From: Salinirubellus salinus
GTDB lineage: Archaea > Halobacteriota > Halobacteria > Halobacteriales > Haloarculaceae
Assembly (NCBI RefSeq): GCF_025231485.1
Contig: NZ_CP104003.1
Location: forward strand, 3,577,960-3,641,959
Direction: 5' to 3'
Length of the DNA stretch: 64,000 nucleotides
Under the pieces are notes generated by a model. The model ran no database searches. It was not told the origin of the DNA and saw nothing but the letters and a program-made list of their open reading frames with translations. Position numbers and translations under genes: made by a program. Shown here piece by piece: positions 8,438 to 15,354 of this stretch (positions within the stretch are counted from its first letter, which is position 1; each line of letters begins with the position of its first letter).

Positions 8438-8501
8438 CTGTTCGACGCTCGTTCTCGCGACACCAAAGGTCGCTCGTTCGCCCGGTCGGCCGTTCGGACG
8501 C

Positions 8502-9569
8502 TCACGAGAGCGTCACCTCCGTGTCCGGCATCTCGACGAACGCCGTCTCGTAGCCCTCGTGTCGGGCCACCTGCGGGGGAACCGTCACCGACAGGCCGAG
8601 CGTGTCGCCCGACTCGACGCTCGGGACCGCCGCCCCGTAGTGGTACTTCGCCTCGGGGTGGAGCGTGCGGGTCAGTTCCCCCTCGAACACCGTCTCGCCG
8701 TCGCGGGTGAGCGTCCCCTCCAGTCCCATCGCCGGCACCACCATCCGGTTGTACGGGGTGCGGGCCGAGACGTAGAGGTACTGCGCGCCCTCGCCGTCGA
8801 CGCCCGACGGCACCGTGTCGAGCGACTGGACGACGAGTGTCGCGTCGCCCGTACTCGTCTCGCCGCGGGTGGTCCCCGGCAGGTCGTCGGCTTCGGGGAG
8901 CACCGACAGTGGCATCATCCCCATCTCCATCGGTGGGCGCGCCGCGGCCTCGCCCGCGCGGTCCATCGTCCGCTCGAACAGTATCTCGTCGCGGGCCGAC
9001 TGCGCGTACTCGAACGCGATGTCGGCGCTCGCGGGGTCGGCGAACCGGCCCTCGAACCCGCCCACCCGGCGCGTGTTCACCCCACCGACGCTGACCGTCA
9101 CGGTGTAGGTGCCGTCGCCGTCCAGCCCGAAGTTCGCGCCGTAGTGGAACCCCATCGGCTGCGAGAGCATCGGGTAGATGACCTCCTCGCTGACGAGCTC
9201 GCCCCCCCTCGAGATCTCGATGGTGAGGCCCGTGTCGGGCAGGACGGTCCCGGTCTCGGGGTCCCACACCGAGGCCATCAGGTGCACGTCGTCGTCCTCC
9301 TGTATCTCGGTCATCGAGGTGCTCGTCCCGTTGACGTTCCAGAACCGGTGTGGGTACGAGTACATCAGCCCGAACTGGTACTCGCCGGACTTGCCCATCC
9401 CGGACATCGACATCCCCTCCACGTGGGTGGGGAAGTAGACCGCACTCGGGCGGTTCGAGAGGACCGGTGGGGAGGAGGGTATCGCTCGTGTCTCGACGAT
9501 GCCGGAACACCCGGCGAGCGCCGCCGCCCCTGCGCCCGCGAGGCCAGTCAGGTACGTCCGTCGTCTCAT
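8502..9569 (-). CDS. P19/Tp34-type metal-binding lipoprotein, copy 1 (iron-transport family)
   Basis: 355 residues with the Tat-type start MRRRTYL and lipobox LAGC (C21). The mature protein resembles periplasmic P19/FetP, which binds Cu/Fe. It has VYFPTHVEG and FWNVNG strands, an MGFHYGANF loop (HYG at 142-144) and a G-x-Y-x-V-x-V strand. A second, similar unit follows (TPYNRMVVPAM then KYHYGAAV, HYG at 310-312, then VPPQVARHEGY), so two P19-like domains seem fused. A Met-rich loop PMEMGMMP (213-220) joins them. Copy 2 is at 12.7-13.8 kb. The start is supported by a CTTTTCC TATA about 26 nt upstream. Role inferred: capture of metal outside the membrane. Confidence 0.75.
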   Translation of the reverse strand: MRRRTYLTGLAGAGAAALAGCSGIVETRAIPSSPPVLSNRPSAVYFPTHVEGMSMSGMGKSGEYQFGLMYSYPHRFWNVNGTSTSMTEIQEDDDVHLMASVWDPETGTVLPDTGLTIEISRGGELVSEEVIYPMLSQPMGFHYGANFGLDGDGTYTVTVSVGGVNTRRVGGFEGRFADPASADIAFEYAQSARDEILFERTMDRAGEAAARPPMEMGMMPLSVLPEADDLPGTTRGETSTGDATLVVQSLDTVPSGVDGEGAQYLYVSARTPYNRMVVPAMGLEGTLTRDGETVFEGELTRTLHPEAKYHYGAAVPSVESGDTLGLSVTVPPQVARHEGYETAFVEMPDTEVTLS

Positions 9570-9592
9570 TGGTGTCCCTAGTGGACTGCCGG

Positions 9593-9611
9593 AAAAGGGG
9601 ATTCTGGTCCG
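9593..9611 (-). promoter_or_regulatory. Shared block promoter box + TATA (P19 copy 1)
   Basis: Minus-strand CGGACCAGAATCCCCTTTT; the box ends 32 nt before the ATG at 9569. It is preceded by TTCGACGGT, also present before P19 copy 2. One of six related sites. Confidence 0.6.
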
Positions 9612-9637
9612 ACCGTCGAAACCCCCGTGTCACCGAC

Positions 9638-10141
9638 TCACTCGGCCAGTAACGAGTCGACCAGCCGCGTGAACCGGTCGACCAGCCGCCCCGGTGTGGA
9701 GGGCTCGGCCCGGCGCAACAGCCGGGCGGTCCCTTCGGGGTCGACCAGCGAGAGCACGACCCGGTTGCGGGCGTCCCGGTCATCGCGCACCAGTTCGGCC
9801 TCGGTGAGTCGGTCGAGGTGCCACGAGAGCGTGCTCCGGGCGATGCCGACCCGCTCGGCCACGTCGGTCGCCGGGAGCGCCCCCGCCTCCAGCAGGACCG
9901 CCACCACGTCCGCCGCCGTCTCCCGGCGGAGGAGCGCCAGCGCCCGCCGTTCGTCCGCGTCGTACCCCGGCGGGTAGTAGTGGGTCTGCCCGTAGAGGTC
10001 GGCCGCCACAACCCACTCCAGCCGACGGAGGTGGTACTGGACCTGTCCCGGCGCGAGGTCGAGCGCCCGGACGAGTTCGTTGAAGTGGACCCCGGGATCC
10101 GCGCGAACGCGAGCGGCGATCAGGTCGCGGGTCTCAGTCAT
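9638..10141 (-). CDS. Double winged-helix transcription regulator
   Basis: A 167-residue protein with two winged-helix units. The first (about residues 1-75) has VHFNELVRALDLAPGQVQYHLRRLEW; the second (about 85-145) has LPATDVAERVGIARSTLSWHLDRLTEAELV, an ArsR/MarR-like recognition helix. No ligand or metal motif is obvious, and there is no Cys cluster. I used the ATG at 10141 (METRD-type start MTETRDL) rather than an upstream in-frame start, because it sits in an 8-base overlap with the membrane-protein gene ahead, so the two are cotranscribed and coupled. It is the only regulator in the 7-15 kb block and the best candidate to read the promoter box there. Confidence 0.8.
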   Translation of the reverse strand: MTETRDLIAARVRADPGVHFNELVRALDLAPGQVQYHLRRLEWVVAADLYGQTHYYPPGYDADERRALALLRRETAADVVAVLLEAGALPATDVAERVGIARSTLSWHLDRLTEAELVRDDRDARNRVVLSLVDPEGTARLLRRAEPSTPGRLVDRFTRLVDSLLAE

Positions 10142-10463
10142 CCTCCCCACCTCCGTAGCCACGGTCGGCCGCGGCCGCCGACCGCCGGGCGCTCCGGGCG
10201 GTGTAGACGGCCGCGATGACCAGCCCCGCCATCAGCACGTCCAGCAGGTGCTCGGCGGTGTGGTGTGTCGGTATCGAGAGCATGCCCAGCAGCGAGAACG
10301 CGCCGACGACGGCCCGCGCGCCGAGCGTCACGAGCGCCAGCGTCACCAGCAGGTAGGGCACCGACCGGCGCTGGACGAGCGCCACGAGCGCCAGCCCGAC
10401 GATGCCGGCGCTCCCCACCCCACCGAGCGCGAGCACCACCGCCAGCACCCACTCGTTCGCCAT
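10134..10463 (-). CDS. Small membrane protein, about 3 helices, with HHTAEHLLD motif (DUF7471-like)
   Basis: 109 residues. Three hydrophobic stretches (about residues 5-28, 36-58 and 70-87) are followed by a charged, Gly-rich C-terminus ending in GGGEDD. Between helices 2 and 3 is SIPTHHTAEHLLD, whose His/Glu pattern could ligate metal or haem at the membrane face. The gene overlaps the regulator gene and lies behind the shared promoter box, so it may be the regulator's sensor partner. A purine-rich GGAGGG sits about 5 nt before the ATG. The DUF label is tentative; function unknown. Confidence 0.65.
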   Translation of the reverse strand: MANEWVLAVVLALGGVGSAGIVGLALVALVQRRSVPYLLVTLALVTLGARAVVGAFSLLGMLSIPTHHTAEHLLDVLMAGLVIAAVYTARSARRSAAAADRGYGGGEDD

Positions 10464-10486
10464 CGGCCCTCCTAGCGGCCCTGACG

Positions 10487-10505
10487 GTAAGCCGATTGTG
10501 GTCCG
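10487..10505 (-). promoter_or_regulatory. Shared block promoter box + TATA (membrane protein/regulator operon)
   Basis: Minus-strand CGGACCACAATCGGCTTAC; the box ends exactly 32 nt before the ATG at 10463. It matches the 9.6 kb site at 10 of 11 box positions. Confidence 0.6.
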
Positions 10506-10520
10506 GGCGTCGCGGGGCGG

Positions 10521-11531
10521 TCATCGCTCCCCTCCGCGGCGGCCGCGGCGTCGGGCCAGCAGCGCGGTCCCTGCCAGTCCGGCGACAGCCGCGACGAGGC
10601 CGAAGCCGGGGCCGTCACCGGCGGTGTCGGTCCCGCCGACCGTGTCCCCGGGGGTGCCGTCGGCGGCGGTCGGCGTCGGCGACGCCGTCGGTGTGTTGAC
10701 GAACGACTCGGTCGGCGTGGGGGTCCCCGCTCCGGTCGCCGTCCCCGCACCGACCGAGGTGGTCGGTGGGACCGTCCCCGTCGCGAGGCCCGACCGACGG
10801 ACCCGGAACCGCGTCGAGACGACGGTCCCGTTGGCCGTCACGCCGGGGTCGCTCGCCCGATAGGTGTCGTCGCCGTCGTCGCCGTGGAGGGTCGCCCGCA
10901 GGCGGTAGTCCCCGTCGCCGTCGAACGCGGCCGCCTCGTCCAGCGTCACGTTCACCGACTCGTGGGTGCCGGCGGCGAGCGCGGTGCTCCCCAGCACGGT
11001 CCCCGTCGAGGCGTTCCGGACGACGACGTGGCCCGCCTCGGGGAGCGTGACGCGACGCAACTCGAGCGTGCTCTCGTTCACCCAGTCGGGGGCGAACGCC
11101 TCCTCGGTGACCAGCGCCCGCGGTCCCTTCCGGAGCGGGACGGCCTCGCTCGCCTGCCGTCCGAACGTCGTCAGTACCTGGTCGTCCTCGCCGGGTTCGA
11201 ACTCGCCGTCGTCGTCGCTGCCGAGCAGGGCGACGTGGACGGTCCGCTCGTCGAACTCGGCCCAGTGCTCCGCGTCGATGGTGACGGTGACGTCCGTCTG
11301 GAAGCCGTCGGCAGCGAGCTTCCGGAAGCCGAGCACCTCCGTGTGGTCGGCGTCGGCGAACACGGCGATCCAGCCGTCGCTGGCGACGTAGGCCGACTCG
11401 GCGACGACGGTCCCGTCGGGCGATACCTGCGCGTCGGCGCTCACGTCGTTGATGTGGGCGCTCGCGGGGGTCACGGCCACCAGCGACAGCACGAGGAGGG
11501 CGGCGAGGACGAGCGCGCCGGACCGTTGCAT
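10521..11531 (-). CDS. Exported DUF7282-type surface protein with PGF-CTERM anchor, copy 1
   Basis: 336 residues. It has a Sec-type signal peptide (about 1-25, ending ASA before HINDVSADAQ), then two beta-rich units with the pattern S-x-D-G-T-V-V-x-E-S-A-Y...D-G (about 28-130 and 150-250) of the haloarchaeal DUF7282 family. A Thr/Pro/Gly-rich stalk follows, then a C-terminal PGFG + helix + RRR tail (about 308-330), the PGF-CTERM signal processed by archaeosortase ArtA and lipid-anchored. It is a paralogue of the next gene upstream. Role unknown; the metal-related neighbours suggest a surface accessory. A degenerate block promoter box precedes the start. Confidence 0.75.
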   Translation of the reverse strand: MQRSGALVLAALLVLSLVAVTPASAHINDVSADAQVSPDGTVVAESAYVASDGWIAVFADADHTEVLGFRKLAADGFQTDVTVTIDAEHWAEFDERTVHVALLGSDDDGEFEPGEDDQVLTTFGRQASEAVPLRKGPRALVTEEAFAPDWVNESTLELRRVTLPEAGHVVVRNASTGTVLGSTALAAGTHESVNVTLDEAAAFDGDGDYRLRATLHGDDGDDTYRASDPGVTANGTVVSTRFRVRRSGLATGTVPPTTSVGAGTATGAGTPTPTESFVNTPTASPTPTAADGTPGDTVGGTDTAGDGPGFGLVAAVAGLAGTALLARRRGRRGGER

Positions 11532-11555
11532 ACCACGGCTTGCAGTCGCTCGTCC

Positions 11556-11574
11556 AAGAGGGTTGTTCCAATTT
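11556..11574 (-). promoter_or_regulatory. Shared block promoter box, weakest copy (DUF7282 copy 1)
   Basis: Minus-strand AAATTGGAACAACCCTCTT; it keeps the TGGAAC half and the CTCTT TATA-like part, 34 nt before the ATG at 11531. It resembles the 12.6 kb site most. Confidence 0.4.
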
Positions 11575-11639
11575 CCGCCCGAATCGGGGGACTGCTCGGT
11601 GGCTCCCGGCAGTTCCAGCCGGGAGCGACGGCTCGGGAC

Positions 11640-12611
11640 TCACCGGCGGTTCCAGCCGAGCGCGACGGCGAGCGCGACGAGTGCGGCGAGCGTCACCACG
11701 AGGCCGAAGCCGGCGCCGTCCTCGGCCGTCGGGGTCCGGGTCTCCGTCGCTGTCGGCGTGGTCGGCCTGTCGGTCGACGTGGGCGTCTCCGTCGCCGTCG
11801 GCGTGTTCACCAGCGCCGGCGTGGGCGTCCCGTCCGTCGGCCCCTCGCTCGGCCTGACGCTGAACCGGGTGGCGACCAGCGACCCGTTCGCCCTGACGGG
11901 CCGGTCGTCGGCGTCGAGGACGCCGTCACCGTCGTCGGCGTAGACCGTCGCGAACACGGCGAACGTGTCGTTCTGGCTCGCGAGGAACGAGCGGTCCAGT
12001 TCCACCCGGAGGTCCTCGTGGGTGCCGGCGTCGAGCGAGACGTGCCCGAGCGTCCGGCCCGGTTCGCCCCCCTCCGAGAGCGACAGGACGAGGTGGCCGG
12101 GGTCGGCGAGTGCCGCCTCCCGTACCGTCACCTCGCCGGCCGAGCGCTGGGCGCCGAGCCCGGCCGCGGAGACGTACGCCGGGGCCTCGCCGCGGGCCAC
12201 GTCGAACGTCGCCTGCGTCACCCGGCCGAACGACACCTGCGGGTCGTCCGTGGCCGGGTCGAACGTCCCGTCGTCGTCGGTGTCCGCGTAGAGCACCGCC
12301 GTCACCGTGGCGTTCCCGTCGACGGCGTCCCACGCCGCGTCGTCCACGCCCACGGGGACCTCCGTCACGTCGACGCGCGAGGCGGAGAACGGCGTGACAC
12401 CGACCACCTCGCCCGAGCGGCCGTCCCACCCCCGGTAGAGGACGACGAACCCGTCGCTCGTGGCGTAGGCCGACTCGAGGACGACCGTACCGTCGGCCGA
12501 CACCTGGGGGTCGGCCGAGAGGTGGTTCACGTCGTGGGCGAGGGCGGGGGCCGCGAGCGTCGCGAGACAGGCGAGGAGCGCCAGCGCGACGGCGGGGAGG
12601 GACCGTCCCAT
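11640..12611 (-). CDS. Exported DUF7282-type surface protein, copy 2, with degenerate CTERM anchor
   Basis: 323 residues, a paralogue of the neighbouring gene: signal peptide (about 1-23, ALA before HDVNHLSADPQ), two DUF7282-like units each starting with an S-ADG-TVV-ESAYATSDG pattern, and a Thr/Pro stalk of repeated ETPT/RTPT. The C-terminal anchor reads AGFG + helix + NRR, so the Pro of the PGF motif is Ala and the Arg cluster is short. Processing by ArtA is therefore uncertain and it may simply stay membrane-inserted. The ATG at 12611 is preferred to the in-frame ATG at 12626 because CTTTTCG is centred 26 nt upstream and the signal peptide then starts correctly. Confidence 0.73.
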   Translation of the reverse strand: MGRSLPAVALALLACLATLAAPALAHDVNHLSADPQVSADGTVVLESAYATSDGFVVLYRGWDGRSGEVVGVTPFSASRVDVTEVPVGVDDAAWDAVDGNATVTAVLYADTDDDGTFDPATDDPQVSFGRVTQATFDVARGEAPAYVSAAGLGAQRSAGEVTVREAALADPGHLVLSLSEGGEPGRTLGHVSLDAGTHEDLRVELDRSFLASQNDTFAVFATVYADDGDGVLDADDRPVRANGSLVATRFSVRPSEGPTDGTPTPALVNTPTATETPTSTDRPTTPTATETRTPTAEDGAGFGLVVTLAALVALAVALGWNRR

Positions 12612-12635
12612 ACCCCGACTCCGCACGCGAGGGCG

Positions 12636-12654
12636 AAAAGCGTGTTCCAGTCCG
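12636..12654 (-). promoter_or_regulatory. Shared block promoter box + TATA (DUF7282 copy 2)
   Basis: Minus-strand CGGACTGGAACACGCTTTT; the box ends 33 nt before the ATG at 12611. The CTTTT element fits a leaderless start. Confidence 0.55.
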
Positions 12655-12664
12655 GGTCGTCCGC

Positions 12665-13750
12665 TCAGACCCCGAACTCGACGGGATCCATCTGGAGGAA
12701 CGCCCGCTCGTACCCCTCGTGTCGCGCGACCTGCGGGGGGACGGTCGGTTCGAGCGTGACCGTGTCGCCGGCCTCGACGCGGCCGTCGATGGCCGCGCCG
12801 TAGTGGTAGCCGAGGGCCGGGTCGAACGTCCGGACGAGCGGCCCCTCGTAGGTGGTGCCGCCGCTCCCCTCGACGACGGCGTCCAGCCCCATCGCCGGCA
12901 GGACGAGCCCGTTGTAGGGGGTGCGCGCCGAGACGTAGAGGTACTCGCCGCTCCCCTCGACTCCCTCGGGCACCCCGCTCGTGCCCGTGAGGAGGACGGC
13001 GTCGTCGCTCTTCGGCTTCCCGAGTACGTTCGGGAGCTCGGCCTCCGGCAGCGCGGTGGCCTGTGGCATCATCCCCATCTCCATCGGCTTGACGGCGCCG
13101 CGCTCGCCGTAGGCGTCGAGTTCGGTGACGGTCACCTTCTCGCGTTCCGCCTCGTCGAACACGAACGGAATCTCGACGGTCGCCGACTCGCCGAACCGCC
13201 CCCGGAAGGCGCCGGTCCGCCGGACGTTCATCCCGCCGATGGAGACGCGCCCGACGTACTCGCCGTCGCTCGGGAGCGTGAAGTTGCCGCCGTAGTGGAA
13301 GCCCATCCGCTGGGAGAGCATCGGGTAGATGACCTCCTGACTGACCAGCTCGTCGTCCTGCAGTATCTCGACGGTGACGCCCGTCTCCGGGAGGACGGTG
13401 CTCGTCTCGGGGTCCCAGACCACGGCCATCAGGTGGATGGAGCCGGTCCGTGGGGTCTTCTGGAGGTCGGTCCCGTTGACGTTCCAGAACGCGTGCGGGG
13501 CGGCGTACATGAGGCCGGCGGCGAACTCGCCGCTCTGGGCGGTCCCCTGCATCGCCATCGACTCGCGGAAACTCTGGACGTAGACGCCGTCGGGCAGGTC
13601 CGACTCCGAGCCGGTCGGGGTGGCGGTGGAGGTGTCGGTCGGCTCCGCGGTGGCCGTCGGGGTCGGGTCACCGGTCCCCCCCAGCGAGGTACAGCCCGCG
13701 AGTCCCGCGAGGCCGACGGCCCCGGCCGCGAGGAACGTGCGTCGTCTCAT
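12665..13750 (-). CDS. P19/Tp34-type metal-binding lipoprotein, copy 2 (iron-transport family)
   Basis: 361 residues, a paralogue of the 8.5-9.6 kb gene. It has MRRRTFL and lipobox LAGC (C20), then a Thr/Pro/Ser-rich linker (about 25-50). The first P19-like unit has FWNVNG and MGFHYGGNF (HYG 152-154), the Met-rich PMEMGMMP loop is at 222-229, and the second P19-like unit has TPYNGLVLPAM and YHYGAA (HYG 316-318), ending in VPPQVARHEGYERAFLQM. Conserved His, Met and Glu in such positions bind Cu or Fe in P19/FetP. The long linker probably holds the domain away from the membrane. It has the block promoter box and a TATA (CCTTTTGC) about 27 nt upstream. Confidence 0.75.
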   Translation of the reverse strand: MRRRTFLAAGAVGLAGLAGCTSLGGTGDPTPTATAEPTDTSTATPTGSESDLPDGVYVQSFRESMAMQGTAQSGEFAAGLMYAAPHAFWNVNGTDLQKTPRTGSIHLMAVVWDPETSTVLPETGVTVEILQDDELVSQEVIYPMLSQRMGFHYGGNFTLPSDGEYVGRVSIGGMNVRRTGAFRGRFGESATVEIPFVFDEAEREKVTVTELDAYGERGAVKPMEMGMMPQATALPEAELPNVLGKPKSDDAVLLTGTSGVPEGVEGSGEYLYVSARTPYNGLVLPAMGLDAVVEGSGGTTYEGPLVRTFDPALGYHYGAAIDGRVEAGDTVTLEPTVPPQVARHEGYERAFLQMDPVEFGV

Positions 13751-13776
13751 TGCATCCCGGTTGTGCGTATCCGCGC

Positions 13777-13804
13777 AAAAGGCGTCTGGTACGACCGTCG
13801 AATC
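13777..13804 (-). promoter_or_regulatory. Shared block promoter box + TATA (P19 copy 2)
   Basis: Minus-strand CGTACCAGACGCCTTTT beside the start at 13750, extended upstream by TTCGACGGT. The 18-base TTCGACGGTCGKACCAGA is common to both P19 promoters and contains the inverted repeat CGAC-G-GTCG. Confidence 0.6.
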
Positions 13805-13837
13805 GACGGCCGCAGCGACCCGTCGATGTCCGGGGGT

Positions 13838-15229
13838 TCAGGCCACGACCGGCCGGGAGATGACGAACAGCGAGACGAGCGTGTACGCCACCATCACGAG
13901 CGTGAGTGGGACGTGTGCGCGCCCGACCGTTCCGCCCGTGTCGCGTCGCCCGATGGCCCCCCGCCGGAGGACGGCGTGGGCCGCCACGACGGCCACGACG
14001 TGCCCGAGGACGACCAGCGCGACCTGCAGTCCCCAGTAGACAGGCAACGAGAGCCACGCGGTGGGATCCACCGAGAGTGACAGGCCCACGCGGCCGGCCA
14101 CGAGCGTGCCGAACTGCCCGGCGTTGACGAGCAGGTAGTCGACGTTGTGGGCCACCTCGTAGGCGGCGGCGATGGGGAGCACGGTCGGGGCGAGTCGGCC
14201 GGTGGTCCGACCGGGGTCGGCGTCGAGCAGCGTCGCCGTCAGCCACGTGGCGGCGACGAACACGACGAGGAACAGCACGGCACCGAGGCCGTAGACGGGG
14301 AGCGCCGCGCCGAGGCCGGGCCCGAAGGTCTCGCGGAAGACGCCGGCGACCGACTGGAACTCGGGCGTCTCGCGGAACCCGTCGAAACTCACCGTGAACA
14401 CCGCGAGGACGACGACGGCCGCCTCCGCCGGAGGTACCGGCGCGAGCGTGCCGCGCCACGGCGGCCGGAGCGACAGGGCGTACCCGCCGCGGTCGGTCCG
14501 TTCGACGTCGAGCACGCGGACCCGGCCGAACAGCCGGTAGAGCACCGCGAGCGTGTCGGCGCGGTCGAACCACGTCGGGCCGAACGCGACCCCACCGAGC
14601 AGCATCGCGAGTGCGTAGCTCGCCAGCAGCGCCGCCGTCAGGAGCGGGTCACGCGGCAGGACGGTGAGGTTCTCGACGAACCCGAGCGCGAGCACACCCA
14701 GCAGGGCCGGCCACGCGCCGAGCCACGCGGGGTACTCGCGCAGCGCGACGGTGTCACCCTCGAGTCGACAGAGCCCGCGATAGAGCGTGTGCCACGGCGA
14801 GAGGACACGCCACGGGCTCCCCGCCAGCACCGAGACGAGCGCGACCCCCTTCAGCCAGAGCGGCCAGACGAAGACGGTGGCGAGGTTCTCCAGCTGGACC
14901 TGCCGGCCGAAGGCGCCGTCGGCCAGCGCGGCGACGAACAGCACGAGGAAGCCGCCGGCGCCGAGTGTCCGGAGCGCGCGGCCGGTGCCGGGGCCGAGCC
15001 GGCCGAGGGCGCGCTCGCCGGTCCGGACCTCACGTTCTCCGACGGCGAGGTAGCCGGCCGTCGCGGCGACGGTCAGCCCCGCCCCGGCGAACAGCAGCGG
15101 GAGCGGGAGCGGCGCGTCGAACTTCGTCCCGATGCCGGGGTGGGCGGCGACGAGGCCCGTCCCGGCGAGCAGGAAGGCGAGCGCGGTGCTCGCGAGTGTG
15201 ACCGGACGCGCGAGGGACGGACGACCCAT
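13838..15229 (-). CDS. Polytopic membrane protein resembling the actinobacterial 'fenitrothion hydrolase' family
   Basis: 463 residues with roughly ten to eleven hydrophobic helices. Recognisable stretches are HPGIGTKFDAPLPLPLLFAGAG near the start, FVWPLWLKGVALVSVLAGSPWRVLSPW in the middle, and AAAYEVAHNVDYLLVNAGQFG towards the C-terminus. These match, from memory, membrane proteins labelled fenitrothion hydrolase in actinobacteria, whose true function is unclear. There is no R-E-x-x-E motif, so it is not an FTR1 permease. It could be the membrane partner of the P19-like lipoproteins. The ATG at 15229 is preferred over 15256 because the shared promoter box then has its normal 32-nt spacing. 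Confidence 0.7.
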   Translation of the reverse strand: MGRPSLARPVTLASTALAFLLAGTGLVAAHPGIGTKFDAPLPLPLLFAGAGLTVAATAGYLAVGEREVRTGERALGRLGPGTGRALRTLGAGGFLVLFVAALADGAFGRQVQLENLATVFVWPLWLKGVALVSVLAGSPWRVLSPWHTLYRGLCRLEGDTVALREYPAWLGAWPALLGVLALGFVENLTVLPRDPLLTAALLASYALAMLLGGVAFGPTWFDRADTLAVLYRLFGRVRVLDVERTDRGGYALSLRPPWRGTLAPVPPAEAAVVVLAVFTVSFDGFRETPEFQSVAGVFRETFGPGLGAALPVYGLGAVLFLVVFVAATWLTATLLDADPGRTTGRLAPTVLPIAAAYEVAHNVDYLLVNAGQFGTLVAGRVGLSLSVDPTAWLSLPVYWGLQVALVVLGHVVAVVAAHAVLRRGAIGRRDTGGTVGRAHVPLTLVMVAYTLVSLFVISRPVVA

Positions 15230-15252
15230 GCCGGCGACTCCTCGCGGGACGG

Positions 15253-15271
15253 GCATGAGGATGCTGGTCGG
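15253..15271 (-). promoter_or_regulatory. Shared block promoter box (polytopic membrane protein)
   Basis: Minus-strand CCGACCAGCATCCTCATGC; the box ends 32 nt before the ATG at 15229. The TATA part is poor. It overlaps the alternative start at 15256, which argues against that start. Confidence 0.45.
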
Positions 15272-15354
15272 GCGGTGTGTGGCGGCGCTGGTCCGGTCGT
15301 CGAACGCCGCGAGGGAGTGGACAGCGACTTTAGCGCCGCGGCCCTACGGGACCC

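Noticed and set aside
13838..15229. FTR1-type iron permease to complete an EfeUOB or FetMP system
   Set aside because: No R-E-x-x-E motif in any helix; the sequence fits a different polytopic family.
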